Shown here: one piece after another, positions 27,016 to 36,691 of the stretch
How the letters are laid out: each line of letters opens with the position of its first letter
Numbering within the stretch: the stretch's first letter is position 1
Assembly: GCF_001650345.1 (NCBI RefSeq)
Contig: NZ_LVHF01000017.1
Span: 457 to 64,456 of the forward strand
DNA from: Photobacterium jeanii
GTDB lineage: Bacteria; Pseudomonadota; Gammaproteobacteria; Enterobacterales; Vibrionaceae
Length of the DNA stretch: 64,000 nucleotides
Direction: 5' to 3'
The notes under the pieces: model-generated
Seen by the model: the letters and a program-made list of their open reading frames with translations, nothing else
What the model was told of the DNA's origin: nothing
Databases searched by the model: none
Translations under genes and position numbers: made by a program

Positions 27016-29310
27016 TTATTGACGTGTAAAGCGGACCTTGAGGCTTTCACGTGCTGCATCATCTAGGATGTTATCGCCTTGCTGCCACCATTGGAGCTCG
27101 GCATCAAAGTTACCTTGCTCGTCTTGAGTGACGATCACGAGCCGCACCATCTCACCAAGCCAAGGCCAATCACCGCAGCGCAGTGCGATATAAGCATCGC
27201 CCGCCGCCTCAAAAGTCAGCTTTGTTTCAACGCCGGCAAATCGGTCACTGCCACATTGTGCGAGGTTGAGTTTACTGTCGGTATTCGAGGCATAAGGTTG
27301 GAAGGTGTAGTTGCTACCATCGCCGAAGATCAGTGGGTAGATTGCTTGGAGTTGTGCATTGCTGCCAAAGCCGTCGGGTGTGGTCACTGTCCATGTTATG
27401 GCGTTATCAAAGTAGCTGCGCGTAAGGACATTTCGCGTTTCGTTAGCTGGTTGCGCAGCATTACGCGTGATACTCATGGTCGCTAAATCCAACTTATTTG
27501 AGCTGCCTGCGGTACTCACACTGTAGTTTTCGGTAATCGCTTGGCTTGGGCTGAGTTGCCAGTCAGGATCACCGTGTGTTAATGCTGGGTATTGCAGTTG
27601 AGCCGTTAAGGCGTTGGTTTGTGTATTCCACTTGATGTTTGCATTTGCGATCGCAACAGCTTGGCCGTCACCATCGAGGTATTGGTGAGCTTCTTTCATC
27701 AGATACGTCGTTGCGAGGTACTCATGGTTGTGATCATCTAATTGCGCCACTTTTTCATCAACGTAGACTTCGGCTAGGTCTTTCCAATGGAAAGGGTTCA
27801 CTAAGCTGTATTGGCGGATCCCTTTACCAGCTAACTGAAATTGTGGGTTGAGTTCACCTTTCCAGTATGGGGTTTTGATCGCCGTAGCACTGTATCCATT
27901 CTCTGAAACGCTGTCGTTTTTAATGACATTGAAAGGTGTAGGGCGTTGAGGTTGGTGGTAGTGGTCAGCATTCCAGTCAAAACGGGTTTCAAACGCATTG
28001 CTGCCGTCTTCAAACCATTTCTGTTCGCGCTCTTCGTAGTATTTGAGGCTCGCATTATTGACCGTTAGCGGTGTCCATTGTGAGGGTGGCGTACCATCCT
28101 TCGGATCGTCTTTTTGCCATTCGGTCATATTATCTTGGTTTTTCAGCGTCCCATCGTTTTGGGCGCTGTTACTGATATCGCGATATTCGACAAAATCCAC
28201 ACAAGGGTCGAGGGCTTGCTCCTTGGTGACTTTGGCGAGTTCATCAAATAGCGGACAATTATCTATCCATTCACGGTTGCCGCGATCTTCTGCGCCTTCA
28301 GCGGCAGGGTTTCCTTCGTTAAAGACTTCATAACCAGTATAAGCTTCTTGTCCAGCAACAAGAGAGGAGTAGTTGTATAGCCCGCCAAGCTCGCCTTTGA
28401 AGTTGAATTGCCCGTCTTGGTTATAATCAAATTCAAAGTAGGTATAAACCTTGGCTTGAGTTTCGGTTAACCATTCACGTTGGTCGTGCCAATTTTGTAA
28501 TGGCAAAGCACGGTTAATCGCCCCGGTTTCTTCATTCGCGTACCATTGGGTTCCTTCTCGACGGGTAACGCGGGTTCCTTGTTGGGTTTTCTCTAATGCC
28601 ACAAGTTCTTCATAGCGGTAAGTAAACTCATGGTTATGAGGGCTACGTTGCCACACTCGCCAAACATAAGCTTGGAGTTTATCCCATTCTTGGTATTTGG
28701 GGTCTTGGCGTAGTTGTTCGGTTAATTCCGCAGCGCGTGATAGTTCATCAACCGTGTTTTCAACGTAGTGATGCAATGCGGTGTTAGTGCTGTCGGTAAG
28801 GTAATTATCGAAAAAGTGTTGGGTATCAGACAGCGCACTTTGCTCAATGATGTTTTGTTTCGCTAGCTTGATTGCACTATCACTGATGGTTTGGGTGGGT
28901 GATAGTTTGATCTGCTCAGTTAAACGGGTGGTGAGTGGCGACACCGCGATATCTTGGCTTTCTTTAGCGGCATATAACGCTTGATAGATAAGCTCAGAGC
29001 CTTGGGTTGTCGTCCGGGCACTTTGGGTAGCAGGCAGGATGGTGACAATAGCTTGGTCGAGTTTGTTGTTTTCGCTGCTCGGGATCGTTAACGAGAACAA
29101 CCCGTGGCTATCTGTGGTGGTTTGATAGCTGGTGGCACAGCGACTGTCGGTGCTGAAATCTAAACAGACTTTGGCGTTTGCGAGATATTGGGTATCAAGC
29201 GCGACCCCTTTGAGCTGTTGTGTATTGTCGGTTGCGGTGTTGTCGTCAGAGCCACAGCCAGACAAATAGAGCGCACTTACAATAGAGAGCAGTAAGTAGC
29301 TTTTCTTCAT
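27016..29310 (-). CDS. Large lipoprotein of unknown function (764 aa)
   Basis: I do not recognise this protein. It opens with a lipoprotein signal (MKKSYLLLSIVSALYLSGC, lipobox LSGC, C19, Gly at +2, which suggests the outer membrane) and a Ser/Asp/Thr linker. Residues about 34-75 (LKGVALDTQYLANAKVCLDF) look like a carboxypeptidase-regulatory/Ig-like fold seen at the start of many surface lipoproteins. At 295-300 DYNQDG has the start of a calcium-loop pattern (DxNxDG), with Glu at 307. The remainder is rich in Trp, Tyr and Asn, suggesting a secreted beta-rich or carbohydrate-binding body. Cysteine pairs (C354/C368-like and near the C-terminus) could form disulfides. It stands alone between the ABM gene and fis. 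Confidence 0.75.
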   Translation of the reverse strand: MKKSYLLLSIVSALYLSGCGSDDNTATDNTQQLKGVALDTQYLANAKVCLDFSTDSRCATSYQTTTDSHGLFSLTIPSSENNKLDQAIVTILPATQSARTTTQGSELIYQALYAAKESQDIAVSPLTTRLTEQIKLSPTQTISDSAIKLAKQNIIEQSALSDTQHFFDNYLTDSTNTALHHYVENTVDELSRAAELTEQLRQDPKYQEWDKLQAYVWRVWQRSPHNHEFTYRYEELVALEKTQQGTRVTRREGTQWYANEETGAINRALPLQNWHDQREWLTETQAKVYTYFEFDYNQDGQFNFKGELGGLYNYSSLVAGQEAYTGYEVFNEGNPAAEGAEDRGNREWIDNCPLFDELAKVTKEQALDPCVDFVEYRDISNSAQNDGTLKNQDNMTEWQKDDPKDGTPPSQWTPLTVNNASLKYYEEREQKWFEDGSNAFETRFDWNADHYHQPQRPTPFNVIKNDSVSENGYSATAIKTPYWKGELNPQFQLAGKGIRQYSLVNPFHWKDLAEVYVDEKVAQLDDHNHEYLATTYLMKEAHQYLDGDGQAVAIANANIKWNTQTNALTAQLQYPALTHGDPDWQLSPSQAITENYSVSTAGSSNKLDLATMSITRNAAQPANETRNVLTRSYFDNAITWTVTTPDGFGSNAQLQAIYPLIFGDGSNYTFQPYASNTDSKLNLAQCGSDRFAGVETKLTFEAAGDAYIALRCGDWPWLGEMVRLVIVTQDEQGNFDAELQWWQQGDNILDDAARESLKVRFTRQ

Positions 29311-29476
29311 GTATATATCCTCATCTTTTGTTATAGCCGTGATTCTAGAGAGGAGCTTTTACGCATGATGAGGAGCCGATCACGGTTTTAAATTTACAGA
29401 ATGCCATCCTCAAAATTTAGTGATAGCCCTGACACTTTGTAGTTATACCGATTTGGGAGTGGGGCTGATACAAACA

Positions 29477-29505
29477 AAAAGCCCCGCTCAATGAGCGGGG
29501 CTTTT
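29477..29505 (-). terminator. Terminator of dusB-fis
   Basis: AAAAGCCCCGCTC/GAGCGGGGCTTTT with loop ATT, 23 nt past the fis stop; T-run on the minus strand. Confidence 0.92.
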
Positions 29506-29528
29506 CGAAAATAGCGAGACTAAATGAA

Positions 29529-29825
29529 TTAGTTCATGCCGTATTTTTTCAGTTTCTTACGAAGCGTACCACGGTTGATACCCATCATGGTTGCAGCGCG
29601 AGTTTGGTTACCGCGAGTGTACTGCATGATGGTGTCTAGTAGTGGTTGCTCAACTTCAGCAAGCACTAGCTCGTACAGATCATCGACTTCTTGACCGTTT
29701 AACTGAGCAAGGTAGTTTTTAAGAGAAGCCTTCACAGAGTCACGTAGTGGCTTCTGTGTGATTTGGTCTTGTGAAGTTACAGTTGTTACTGTTAGTGCTT
29801 CGGAAGTCAGATTTTGTTCGAACAT
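29529..29825 (-). CDS. fis: DNA-binding protein Fis
   Basis: Fis is the growth-phase nucleoid protein and activator of stable RNA promoters. The 98-residue product has the full family length. The N-terminal flexible arm [20 protein letters not shown] is followed by the dimer core [18 protein letters not shown] and the C-terminal helix-turn-helix [19 protein letters not shown], identical in layout to the E. coli protein. It lies 23 nt after dusB on the same strand and ends in a strong terminator, so it is the second gene of a dusB-fis operon controlled by the promoter at 30850-30878. Confidence 0.99.
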   Translation of the reverse strand: MFEQNLTSEALTVTTVTSQDQITQKPLRDSVKASLKNYLAQLNGQEVDDLYELVLAEVEQPLLDTIMQYTRGNQTRAATMMGINRGTLRKKLKKYGMN

Positions 29826-29848
29826 AATTCTGTAAGCTCTTCTAATAT

Positions 29849-30814
29849 TTATGCAACGTTTTCGAAGTAGCCTTGCAGCGCATCGATTTGCTGTTGGGCA
29901 TCTTCGATAGCGTTGAAGGTCCGGCGAAAATCACCCGCGGGTGCATGCTCTTTTAAGTACCAAGACACGTGTTTACGTGCAATGCGCAACCCTAAGTACT
30001 CGCCGTAGAAACGGTGGAGTTCTTGAACATGGCCCAGCATGATTTCACTTACTTCCGCCATACTTGGCGCTGGTAAGTGTTCACCGGTTGTTAAGTAATG
30101 ATGGATTTCGCGAAAAATCCATGGACGTCCTTGTGCAGGACGACCAATCATCAAAGCATCGGCACCCGTATAATCGAGTACAAAGCGCGCTTTTTCCGGT
30201 GAGTCGATATCACCGTTAGCGATCACTGGAATAGACACCGCTTGTTTCGCTGCTCTGATGTAATCGTATTCTGCCTCGCCTTTGTACATGCAAGCTTTGG
30301 TACGACCGTGAAGGGCTAAAGCTTGAATGCCGCATTGCTCGGCCATTTTTGCGATATCGACACAGTTGCGGTTTTCGAGATCCCAACCCGTACGCGTTTT
30401 TAGCGTTACAGGAACATCAACGGCATCGACAACGGTACGAAGAATATCTTCGATGATCGCTGGATACTGAAGCAGGGCAGAGCCCGCCAGTTTTTTGTTG
30501 ACCTTTTTGGCCGGACAACCCATGTTGATATCGATGATTTGAGCACCGTTTTCAACGCTGAATTGTGCAGCTTCAGCCATCAATTTCGGATCGGCACCAG
30601 CAATTTGTACTGAGCGGATCCCCGATTCGCCTTCGTGAACCATACGGTTCTGAGATTTTGCCGTTTTCCACAAGTCAGGGTTGGAGGACATCATTTCACT
30701 GACGGCCATTCCTGCCCCGTAGCGGAGACAAAGCTCACGGAACGGACGATCGGTCACACCCGCCATAGGCGCAACAATTAATTGGTTTTTAAGTTGATAA
30801 GGACCGATCTGCAA
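29849..30814 (-). CDS. dusB: tRNA-dihydrouridine synthase B
   Basis: DusB is an FMN enzyme that reduces specific uridines in the tRNA D-loop. The TIM-barrel motifs are clear: [35 protein letters not shown] (active-site Cys), [15 protein letters not shown] and [16 protein letters not shown]. An open frame extends to an ATG at 30895, but I chose the TTG at 30814 because it aligns with residue 1 of E. coli DusB (MRIGQYQL against TTG-encoded M-QIGPYQL). It gives exactly 321 residues, as in E. coli, has AGGTG 8 nt upstream, and lies just downstream of a promoter whose -10 is inside the longer frame. Operon with fis. Confidence 0.95.
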   Translation of the reverse strand: MQIGPYQLKNQLIVAPMAGVTDRPFRELCLRYGAGMAVSEMMSSNPDLWKTAKSQNRMVHEGESGIRSVQIAGADPKLMAEAAQFSVENGAQIIDINMGCPAKKVNKKLAGSALLQYPAIIEDILRTVVDAVDVPVTLKTRTGWDLENRNCVDIAKMAEQCGIQALALHGRTKACMYKGEAEYDYIRAAKQAVSIPVIANGDIDSPEKARFVLDYTGADALMIGRPAQGRPWIFREIHHYLTTGEHLPAPSMAEVSEIMLGHVQELHRFYGEYLGLRIARKHVSWYLKEHAPAGDFRRTFNAIEDAQQQIDALQGYFENVA

Positions 30815-30849
30815 AACATCTACACCTGACTGTGCCAGTAAGGGCGCGC

Positions 30850-30878
30850 ATTTTACGCATTTTTTCCCTGTCTGAAAA
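30850..30878 (-). promoter_or_regulatory. dusB-fis promoter with GC-rich discriminator
   Basis: On the minus strand TTTTCA (30873-30878), a 17-nt spacer and TAAAAT (30850-30855) are followed by GCGCGCCC. A G+C-rich discriminator is the hallmark of promoters repressed by ppGpp/DksA, as known for E. coli fis. An A/T-rich stretch (30881-30925) lies upstream, where UP-element or Fis binding would be expected. Confidence 0.7.
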
Positions 30879-30989
30879 GACCAATAATTGAGCATTTTAG
30901 TTTTGAATTTTAAAATTGTTTAAAATTCAGTCAATTGGGTGTTTTCTGGACAGGTGCCCTTAGCTTTTTATTTGGTTTAACTCTGTAAA

Positions 30990-31874
30990 TTAGGCTTTAC
31001 GGCCTGAGATACGACACCAATCTTCGCGAACGGCAACAGGATCTAGCGCTAGCTCATCGCTGTAGTAAGTCGCCACATCTTCAGCTTGCGTCTCTAGGAC
31101 ACCTGAAATTGCCAGATCGCCACCGTCTTTCACTAGGCCCTTGATCACTGGTGATAGCTCGCGAAGTGGACCAGCCAGAATGTTGGCAACCACGACGTCA
31201 GCTTGAATATCTTCAGGCTGATCTTTCGGTAGGTATAGCTCTAGTTGATCAGACACGCCGTTACGCTCAGCGTTGTCGCGTGAAGCTAGGATTGCTTGTG
31301 GGTCGATATCAATACCGATCACTTTCGCCGCGCCCAGTTTGATTGCCGCAATGGCAAGGATGCCTGAGCCACAACCGAAGTCGATCACGGTTTTGCCTGT
31401 TAGGTCTTGACCGTCAAGCCACTCAAGACATAGTGATGTCGTTGGGTGAGTACCAGTACCAAATGCTAAACCTGGGTCAAGCAGTACGTTTACCGCGTTA
31501 GGTTCTGGTGCTTCGCGCCAGCTTGGGCAGATCCATAGGCGACGACCGAAACGCATTGGGTGGAAGTTTTCCATCCACTCACGTTCCCAGTCTTTGTCTT
31601 CTAGCTGTTCAACTTTGTGGGCAAAGTCATCAGCCAGTAGCGGGCTGTTTTGTAGCATGGTCAGCACAAAATCCATGTCGGTTTCAGCGTCGTATAAACC
31701 GATCACATCGGTATCACCCCATAGACGGGTTTCACCAGGAAGAGGCTCGAATACTGGCGTATCTTGTGCGTCAAGGAAGGTGACAGACAAAGCGCCGGTT
31801 TCTTCCATCAGCATATCGCCAATCGCTTCTGCATTCTCAGCAGTCGCGTTCAGTTTAATTTGAATCCAAGGCAT
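30990..31874 (-). CDS. prmA: Ribosomal protein L11 methyltransferase
   Basis: PrmA trimethylates ribosomal protein L11 with S-adenosylmethionine. The C-terminal Rossmann domain shows [20 protein letters not shown] and the SAM loop [15 protein letters not shown]; the motif NILAGPL is near the active site. The N-terminal L11-recognition domain begins [20 protein letters not shown] chose the ATG at 31874 (MPWIQIKLN), giving 294 residues against 293 in E. coli; the open frame continues 50 codons upstream without family support. The panF terminator at 32054-32084 means prmA needs its own promoter in 31875-32053 (a possible TAGACT -10 precedes a C-rich stretch). Confidence 0.98.
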   Translation of the reverse strand: MPWIQIKLNATAENAEAIGDMLMEETGALSVTFLDAQDTPVFEPLPGETRLWGDTDVIGLYDAETDMDFVLTMLQNSPLLADDFAHKVEQLEDKDWEREWMENFHPMRFGRRLWICPSWREAPEPNAVNVLLDPGLAFGTGTHPTTSLCLEWLDGQDLTGKTVIDFGCGSGILAIAAIKLGAAKVIGIDIDPQAILASRDNAERNGVSDQLELYLPKDQPEDIQADVVVANILAGPLRELSPVIKGLVKDGGDLAISGVLETQAEDVATYYSDELALDPVAVREDWCRISGRKA

Positions 31875-32053
31875 GGTGTATTCGCTTTTGTGTTGACTAA
31901 AAATTGAGGGGGCGAAGTCTAGCATGTTTTTTCGCCAATCCACACTGGTTGAGGGCGGAACCTGATAAATATTACTGCGTTGATGGTCGTGAATCGCGAT
32001 GAAATCATCGGACTTTGCTTTCAACGTCGTGTAATGGTCTTTATGTTAGCGTT

Positions 32054-32084
32054 CAAAAAAAGATAGCACCCGAAGGTGCTATCT
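32054..32084 (-). terminator. Terminator of accB-accC-yhdT-panF side (after panF)
   Basis: AGATAGCACC/GGTGCTATCT around CGAA (32061-32070 with 32075-32084), followed on the minus strand by seven T. Confidence 0.9.
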
Positions 32085-32113
32085 GGTGTTGAAATGGCAA
32101 ATATGCGCTGAAA

Positions 32114-33571
32114 TTAGCTTTGTTGCGGCTCGGCAACCATCACGGGTTTAGCGAGGCTACCAGCTACAAATGCAACCAAACCTAGAGCGAGGGTTGGCAC
32201 AATCGCGTGTACGCCGCCCATATCCGGTTTGATGATGGCTAAGCTGGCGTAAGTGGTTAAGCCCGTCAGCATCGATGCTAGCGCGCCCACAGCAGAGGCT
32301 TTTTTCCAGTACAGTCCGAGTACCAGTGGCCATAAGAACACCGCCTGCATCCCACCAAAGGCGAGCAAGTTGAGCCAAATGAGCATGTCAGGCGGATTGA
32401 GCGCCGCGACAAACACCAAGGCGGAGAAAATACCTGTTACCCATAGTGACAGCTTAGGCAGACGTTGCTCGGCATCATCACGCTCGGCAGCTTGCGGGTT
32501 GATGTAATTGAGGTACAAATCTTTAAGCAAAGTCGCGGAGGCTTGGATCAGCTGCGAGTCGATGGTCGACATGATGGCTGCCATTGGGCCTGCTAAGAAA
32601 ATACCCGCAATGGTGGGCGGTAGTACTGTCATCATCAGGGTTGGCATGATCTGATCTGGGCTGGCGACATCCGGCACAATCGCGCGACCCAGTGCGCCAG
32701 CCAAGTGCATACCTAGCATTAAGAACGCCACCATCGCAGTGCTGATCACCATCCCTTTGTGTAGTGAGCCGCTGTCTTTGTACGACATACAGCGCACTGC
32801 GGCATGCGGTAAGCCGATCACCCCGAAACACACCAAGATCCAAAAGCTAAGCATGAAAGGTTGGCTTAAAAAGTTATCCGGGCCATAAGGGCTAATGAGT
32901 GCAGGATCGATATGATGAAGCTCGGTGACCAGTTCACCAAGGCTGCCGCCAGCGTGGACAATCCCGACCAACAGCGCAATCGTACCTATGATCATCATGA
33001 CGCCTTGAATGGTGTCAGTCATCACCACAGCGCGGAAACCACCAATGGTGGTGTAGAGACCAACGGTAATGGCAAATAGCATCAAGCCTTGTTGGTAGGT
33101 TAGCCCTGTCATGGTTTGCAACAGACGAGCACCGCCAACAAACTGCACCACCATAGTGCCGAAGAAAGCGAGCAATAGTGCTAGTGAGGCAAAGATCACC
33201 ACCCCACGGTGTTTGTAGCGAGCATACAGGATGTCGTTGAGGGTAAGGGCGTTATGGCGGCGCGCTTCGATAGCGAATTTTTTACCAAGGACGCCAAGGG
33301 TTAGCCAAGCGGCAGGAAGTTGGATCATCGCTAGTAATACCCAGCCCAACCCCATTTTGTAGGCCGCTCCCGGGCCGCCTATAAAAGTACTGGCACTGGC
33401 ATAGGTCGCTGCCAAGGTCATGGCAAGCACAAACCCACCCATGCTGCGGTTACCCAAAAGGTATTCGTTTAAGAACCCTTTGCCGGTATGGCGTTTTTGT
33501 TTGGCAAACCAAGCGACGGTAAATACGGCGAGCAGGTAGATCACCAAAGGAATTAATAATTGATTATTCAT
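32114..33571 (-). CDS. panF: Sodium/pantothenate symporter
   Basis: PanF is a sodium:solute symporter (SSS family) that imports pantothenate, the vitamin precursor of coenzyme A. The 485-residue product has about 13 hydrophobic segments. It also has the family signatures LAATYASASTFIGGPGAAY and GPMAAIMSTIDSQLIQASA, the second being the typical SSS sodium-site motif. Gene order yhdT-panF-prmA matches E. coli and supports PanF over other SSS carriers. Its start overlaps the yhdT stop by 8 nt. Its own terminator lies 30 nt beyond the stop. Confidence 0.95.
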   Translation of the reverse strand: MNNQLLIPLVIYLLAVFTVAWFAKQKRHTGKGFLNEYLLGNRSMGGFVLAMTLAATYASASTFIGGPGAAYKMGLGWVLLAMIQLPAAWLTLGVLGKKFAIEARRHNALTLNDILYARYKHRGVVIFASLALLLAFFGTMVVQFVGGARLLQTMTGLTYQQGLMLFAITVGLYTTIGGFRAVVMTDTIQGVMMIIGTIALLVGIVHAGGSLGELVTELHHIDPALISPYGPDNFLSQPFMLSFWILVCFGVIGLPHAAVRCMSYKDSGSLHKGMVISTAMVAFLMLGMHLAGALGRAIVPDVASPDQIMPTLMMTVLPPTIAGIFLAGPMAAIMSTIDSQLIQASATLLKDLYLNYINPQAAERDDAEQRLPKLSLWVTGIFSALVFVAALNPPDMLIWLNLLAFGGMQAVFLWPLVLGLYWKKASAVGALASMLTGLTTYASLAIIKPDMGGVHAIVPTLALGLVAFVAGSLAKPVMVAEPQQS

Positions 33572-33842
33572 GGTGGGATGAACTCTCTACCTCGAGGGAC
33601 ATATCTTGATAAACGAATTTCACCATCAGCCAACACAGCAGGGTGAATACGATAGGGCCAAGGATACAAGCGAGTAAGAACCACAGCGGTAGCCCGAAAT
33701 AGAGCTCAGGCAGAGTGGTGTCTACGGTTGGGGCAAAGGCATAAGCCGAAATGTACCACCAGACAAAATAGGCCAGTGCTAAGCCCACGGCCCATTTGGC
33801 TTCGCGATGCGCTTGGCGATAGCGGGCAGCTAGGGTTTTCAT
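33564..33842 (-). CDS. yhdT: YhdT family membrane protein (DUF997)
   Basis: A 92-residue inner-membrane protein with two hydrophobic segments (about residues 18-36 and 52-76). The motif AYFVWWYISAYAF is typical of YhdT, which always accompanies panF. In other SSS systems a small two-helix partner is co-encoded and may assist the transporter; that role is inferred here from the overlap of 8 nt with panF. Terminator of the upstream accC unit lies at 34003-34030. Confidence 0.9.
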   Translation of the reverse strand: MKTLAARYRQAHREAKWAVGLALAYFVWWYISAYAFAPTVDTTLPELYFGLPLWFLLACILGPIVFTLLCWLMVKFVYQDMSLEVESSSHHE

Positions 33843-34002
33843 GGGATGTCTCCACGTAATTTTAAAGAGGGGTTTGCGCCACCAATGGACTCATAGGCAG
33901 TCGGTGTGAGGTGAATCGCAAAGGTGCGCTATTGTGGCAATATTACCTATCTGATGCAAAACCCTGTTGTGGCACAAGATTTTGCATCTAACGGGCAAGA
34001 AC

Positions 34003-34030
34003 AAAAAAGGCTACCAAAAGGTAGCCTTTT
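34003..34030 (-). terminator. Terminator after accC
   Basis: AAAAGGCTACC/GGTAGCCTTTT, loop AAAA, with a T-rich tract on the minus strand; 19 nt past the accC stop. Confidence 0.9.
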
Positions 34031-34048
34031 CAATGAAGTAGCTAGGAA

Positions 34049-35392
34049 TTATTGCAGACCTAGCTTCTTCTCTAGGTAGTGGATGTTAGCACCACCGTGC
34101 TGGAAGTTTTCATCGTTCATGATCACTTCTTGCAGCGGAACGTTTGTTTTGATGCCTTCTACCACTAGCTCATCAAGTGCATTCTTCATGCGAGCGATGG
34201 CTACGTCACGGTTCTCACCGAAAGTGATCAGCTTACCGATCATTGAATCGTAGTGAGGCGGTACTGTGTAGCCCGAGTAGATGTGTGATTCCCAACGCAC
34301 ACCCATGCCGCCTGGCGCGTGGAAACGCTCGATCTTGCCTGGGCAAGGTAGGAAGCGCTCTGGGTCTTCAGCATTGATACGACACTCGATCGCGTGACCG
34401 CTGATCTTGATGTCATCTTGAGTGAACGATAGTGGTTGACCAGCAGCAACACGTAGCTGCTCTTTGATCAGATCCACACCAGTAACCATTTCTGTTACTG
34501 GGTGTTCAACCTGAATACGGGTGTTCATTTCAATGAAGTAGAACTCGCCGTTTTCGTATAGGAATTCGAAGGTACCTGCACCACGGTAGCCGATTTCAAC
34601 ACAGGCACGGGTACAACGTTCACCGATGTACTTACGCATTTCAGCTGTGATGCCTGGTGCTGGCGCTTCTTCCACAACTTTCTGGTGACGACGCTGCATT
34701 GAACAGTCACGCTCACCAAGGTGGATAGCACCGCCTTGACCGTCAGCAATAACCTGAACTTCAACGTGACGAGGGTTTTCTAGGAATTTCTCCATGTAAA
34801 CCATGTCGTTGTTGAAGGCTGCTTTTGCTTCCGCACGGGTCATTGCGATGGCTTCGATCAGCTCTTTCTCAGAACGTACAACACGCATACCACGACCGCC
34901 GCCGCCACCAGAGGCTTTGATGATCACTGGGTAGCCGATACGTTTTGCGAACGATTTGTTTCTCGCTTCGTCGTTGTCTAGCGGGCCGTCAGAACCCGGT
35001 ACACAAGGTACGCCAGCTTTTTTCATTGCGTTGATCGCTGACACTTTGTCACCCATCATGCGGATGGTTTCCGCTTTCGGGCCTACAAAGATAAAGCCAG
35101 AGCGTTCAACTTGCTCAGCAAAATCAGCGTTTTCAGATAGGAAGCCGTAACCTGGGTGGATTGCCACTGCACCTGTGATTTCCGCCGCGCTGATGATGCG
35201 AGGGATGTTTAGGTAGCTTTCGGTACCTTTAGCAGGACCGATACAGATGGTTTCGTCAGCAAGCAGTACGTGTTTTAGGTCACGATCAGCCGTTGAGTGA
35301 ACAGCGACCGTTTTGATACCTAGCTCTTTACAAGCTCGCAGAATACGTAGTGCGATTTCACCACGGTTCGCGATTACTAATTTATCTAACAT
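34049..35392 (-). CDS. accC: Acetyl-CoA carboxylase, biotin carboxylase subunit
   Basis: AccC carboxylates biotin on AccB using ATP and bicarbonate, the first half-reaction of fatty-acid synthesis. The 447-residue product has the biotin-carboxylase N-terminal domain ([20 protein letters not shown]), the ATP-grasp glycine loop [14 protein letters not shown] (about residues 159-172), the catalytic region [20 protein letters not shown] (about 286-305), and the C-terminal domain. Length is that of the E. coli protein (449). It follows accB by 12 nt and ends at a terminator. Confidence 0.99.
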   Translation of the reverse strand: MLDKLVIANRGEIALRILRACKELGIKTVAVHSTADRDLKHVLLADETICIGPAKGTESYLNIPRIISAAEITGAVAIHPGYGFLSENADFAEQVERSGFIFVGPKAETIRMMGDKVSAINAMKKAGVPCVPGSDGPLDNDEARNKSFAKRIGYPVIIKASGGGGGRGMRVVRSEKELIEAIAMTRAEAKAAFNNDMVYMEKFLENPRHVEVQVIADGQGGAIHLGERDCSMQRRHQKVVEEAPAPGITAEMRKYIGERCTRACVEIGYRGAGTFEFLYENGEFYFIEMNTRIQVEHPVTEMVTGVDLIKEQLRVAAGQPLSFTQDDIKISGHAIECRINAEDPERFLPCPGKIERFHAPGGMGVRWESHIYSGYTVPPHYDSMIGKLITFGENRDVAIARMKNALDELVVEGIKTNVPLQEVIMNDENFQHGGANIHYLEKKLGLQ

Positions 35393-35404
35393 AGTAGGCC
35401 TCGG

Positions 35405-35869
35405 TTACTCGATGATAACTAGAGGCTGATCGAACTCAACAGCATCGCCGTCTTCAGCAAGGATAGCAACCACAGTACCTGCTTTGTCAGCTTGGATTTG
35501 GTTCATCATCTTCATTGCTTCAACGATACATAGGGTGTCACCTACGTTTACTGATTGGCCAACTTCAACGAATGCTTTCGCGTCAGGACTTGGTGCACGG
35601 TAGAAAGAACCAACCATTGGAGAAAGGACTTTGTGACCTGCAGGCTCAGCTGGAGCAGCCGGTGCCGCTGCTGGTGCTTCTGCTACTGGCGCTGCCACAG
35701 GAGCGGGTGCCGCTACAGGTGCTGCCGCAAACTGTTGAATTGGCGCTACGTTTGTTGCTGGAGCGTTACGGCTGATGCGTACTGACTCTTCACCTTCAGA
35801 GATTTCTAGCTCAGCAATACCCGACTCTTCTACCAACTCAATCAGTTTTTTGATTTTACGAATATCCAT
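35405..35869 (-). CDS. accB: Acetyl-CoA carboxylase, biotin carboxyl carrier protein
   Basis: AccB carries the biotin that shuttles CO2 between AccC and the carboxyltransferase. The 154-residue product has an N-terminal region [20 protein letters not shown], a Pro/Ala linker (about residues 47-78) and the biotinyl domain with the biotinylation motif [10 protein letters not shown]; the lysine is at about residue 120. It lies between aroQ (21 nt upstream) and accC (12 nt downstream). Confidence 0.99.
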   Translation of the reverse strand: MDIRKIKKLIELVEESGIAELEISEGEESVRISRNAPATNVAPIQQFAAAPVAAPAPVAAPVAEAPAAAPAAPAEPAGHKVLSPMVGSFYRAPSPDAKAFVEVGQSVNVGDTLCIVEAMKMMNQIQADKAGTVVAILAEDGDAVEFDQPLVIIE

Positions 35870-35890
35870 TTATCTTTCTCTTATCTTTGT

Positions 35891-36346
35891 TCAGTTAGCG
35901 TTCTGATGCAGGCGGCGAACCGCAGCATTCAGGGCGAATTCATAACCGTCAGCACCTAAGCCACAAATCACCCCGACTGCCTTATCTGACAGGTAAGAGT
36001 GATGGCGGAAAGGTTCCCGTGCATGGACATTGGATAAATGCACTTCGATGAACGGGATCGCAACCCCTAGTAACGCATCGCGTATCGCGACACTGGTATG
36101 GGTAAATGCGGCTGGGTTGATAATGATGAAATCCACTGTGCCATGGGCTTGGTGGATGGCATCGATCAATTCATGTTCGGCATTCGATTGGATGTGCTCG
36201 AGGCTAACACCCATTTCGTCTGCTTTGGCAGTGAGTTCCTTTACAATGTGATCCAAGGTTTGCTGACCGTAATGGCCAGGTTCGCGTAGACCTAATAAAT
36301 TCAGGTTAGGTCCGTTAATCAGTAAAATGCGCTTAACGGTCGACAT
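35891..36346 (-). CDS. aroQ: 3-dehydroquinate dehydratase, type II
   Basis: AroQ converts 3-dehydroquinate to 3-dehydroshikimate in the shikimate pathway. The 151-residue product shows the type II signature [20 protein letters not shown] with the active-site Tyr and Arg, the loop [16 protein letters not shown], and [19 protein letters not shown] with the catalytic His. It is directly upstream of accB on the same strand, the common arrangement in Gammaproteobacteria, and is likely co-transcribed from the promoter near 36460. Confidence 0.98.
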   Translation of the reverse strand: MSTVKRILLINGPNLNLLGLREPGHYGQQTLDHIVKELTAKADEMGVSLEHIQSNAEHELIDAIHQAHGTVDFIIINPAAFTHTSVAIRDALLGVAIPFIEVHLSNVHAREPFRHHSYLSDKAVGVICGLGADGYEFALNAAVRRLHQNAN

Positions 36347-36691
36347 CTTGGGGTTAATTCACTTATTTTTGAGGTTTTACTCTAACAACGTGCACAAACG
36401 TGTTTCGTTGCTTCCTTGTGCTCTCAATGAAACTGCCAAACTGTGTTTGTGGTGCAATTATAGAGAATTCAGCGCAATTAGCAGCAAAATACTGGTCTAA
36501 TCACTGCAAAATATAAACATGCCGTCATTGAGTTGTAAATATTCCCTGTCATGCAAATTTTTCGCGTCGCAGGATTTTCCAATCAGTAACGGGGTTAGCT
36601 CTATGATAGCGCATGGGAATTATGGGGTGAGCAGCGCTGCCTGATCGTGAACAGACAGCGCAGCGCTGAGGCAGGATAATCTAACTGGTGG
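36347..36691 (-). promoter_or_regulatory. Intergenic region with candidate promoter of aroQ-accB-accC
   Basis: These 345 nt hold a perfect TATAAT on the minus strand (36457-36462), about 110 nt before the aroQ start. Upstream, TTGCTG is 19 nt away, which is long, so the -35 is uncertain. The remaining sequence near the DMT gene contains GC-rich inverted segments (CTGCCT/AGGCAG around 36640-36675), but no T-run, and I assign nothing to it. Confidence 0.4.

Noticed and set aside
31875..32024. 50-residue N-terminal extension of prmA
   Set aside because: The family begins MPWIQ; the extension is merely an open frame over the promoter region.
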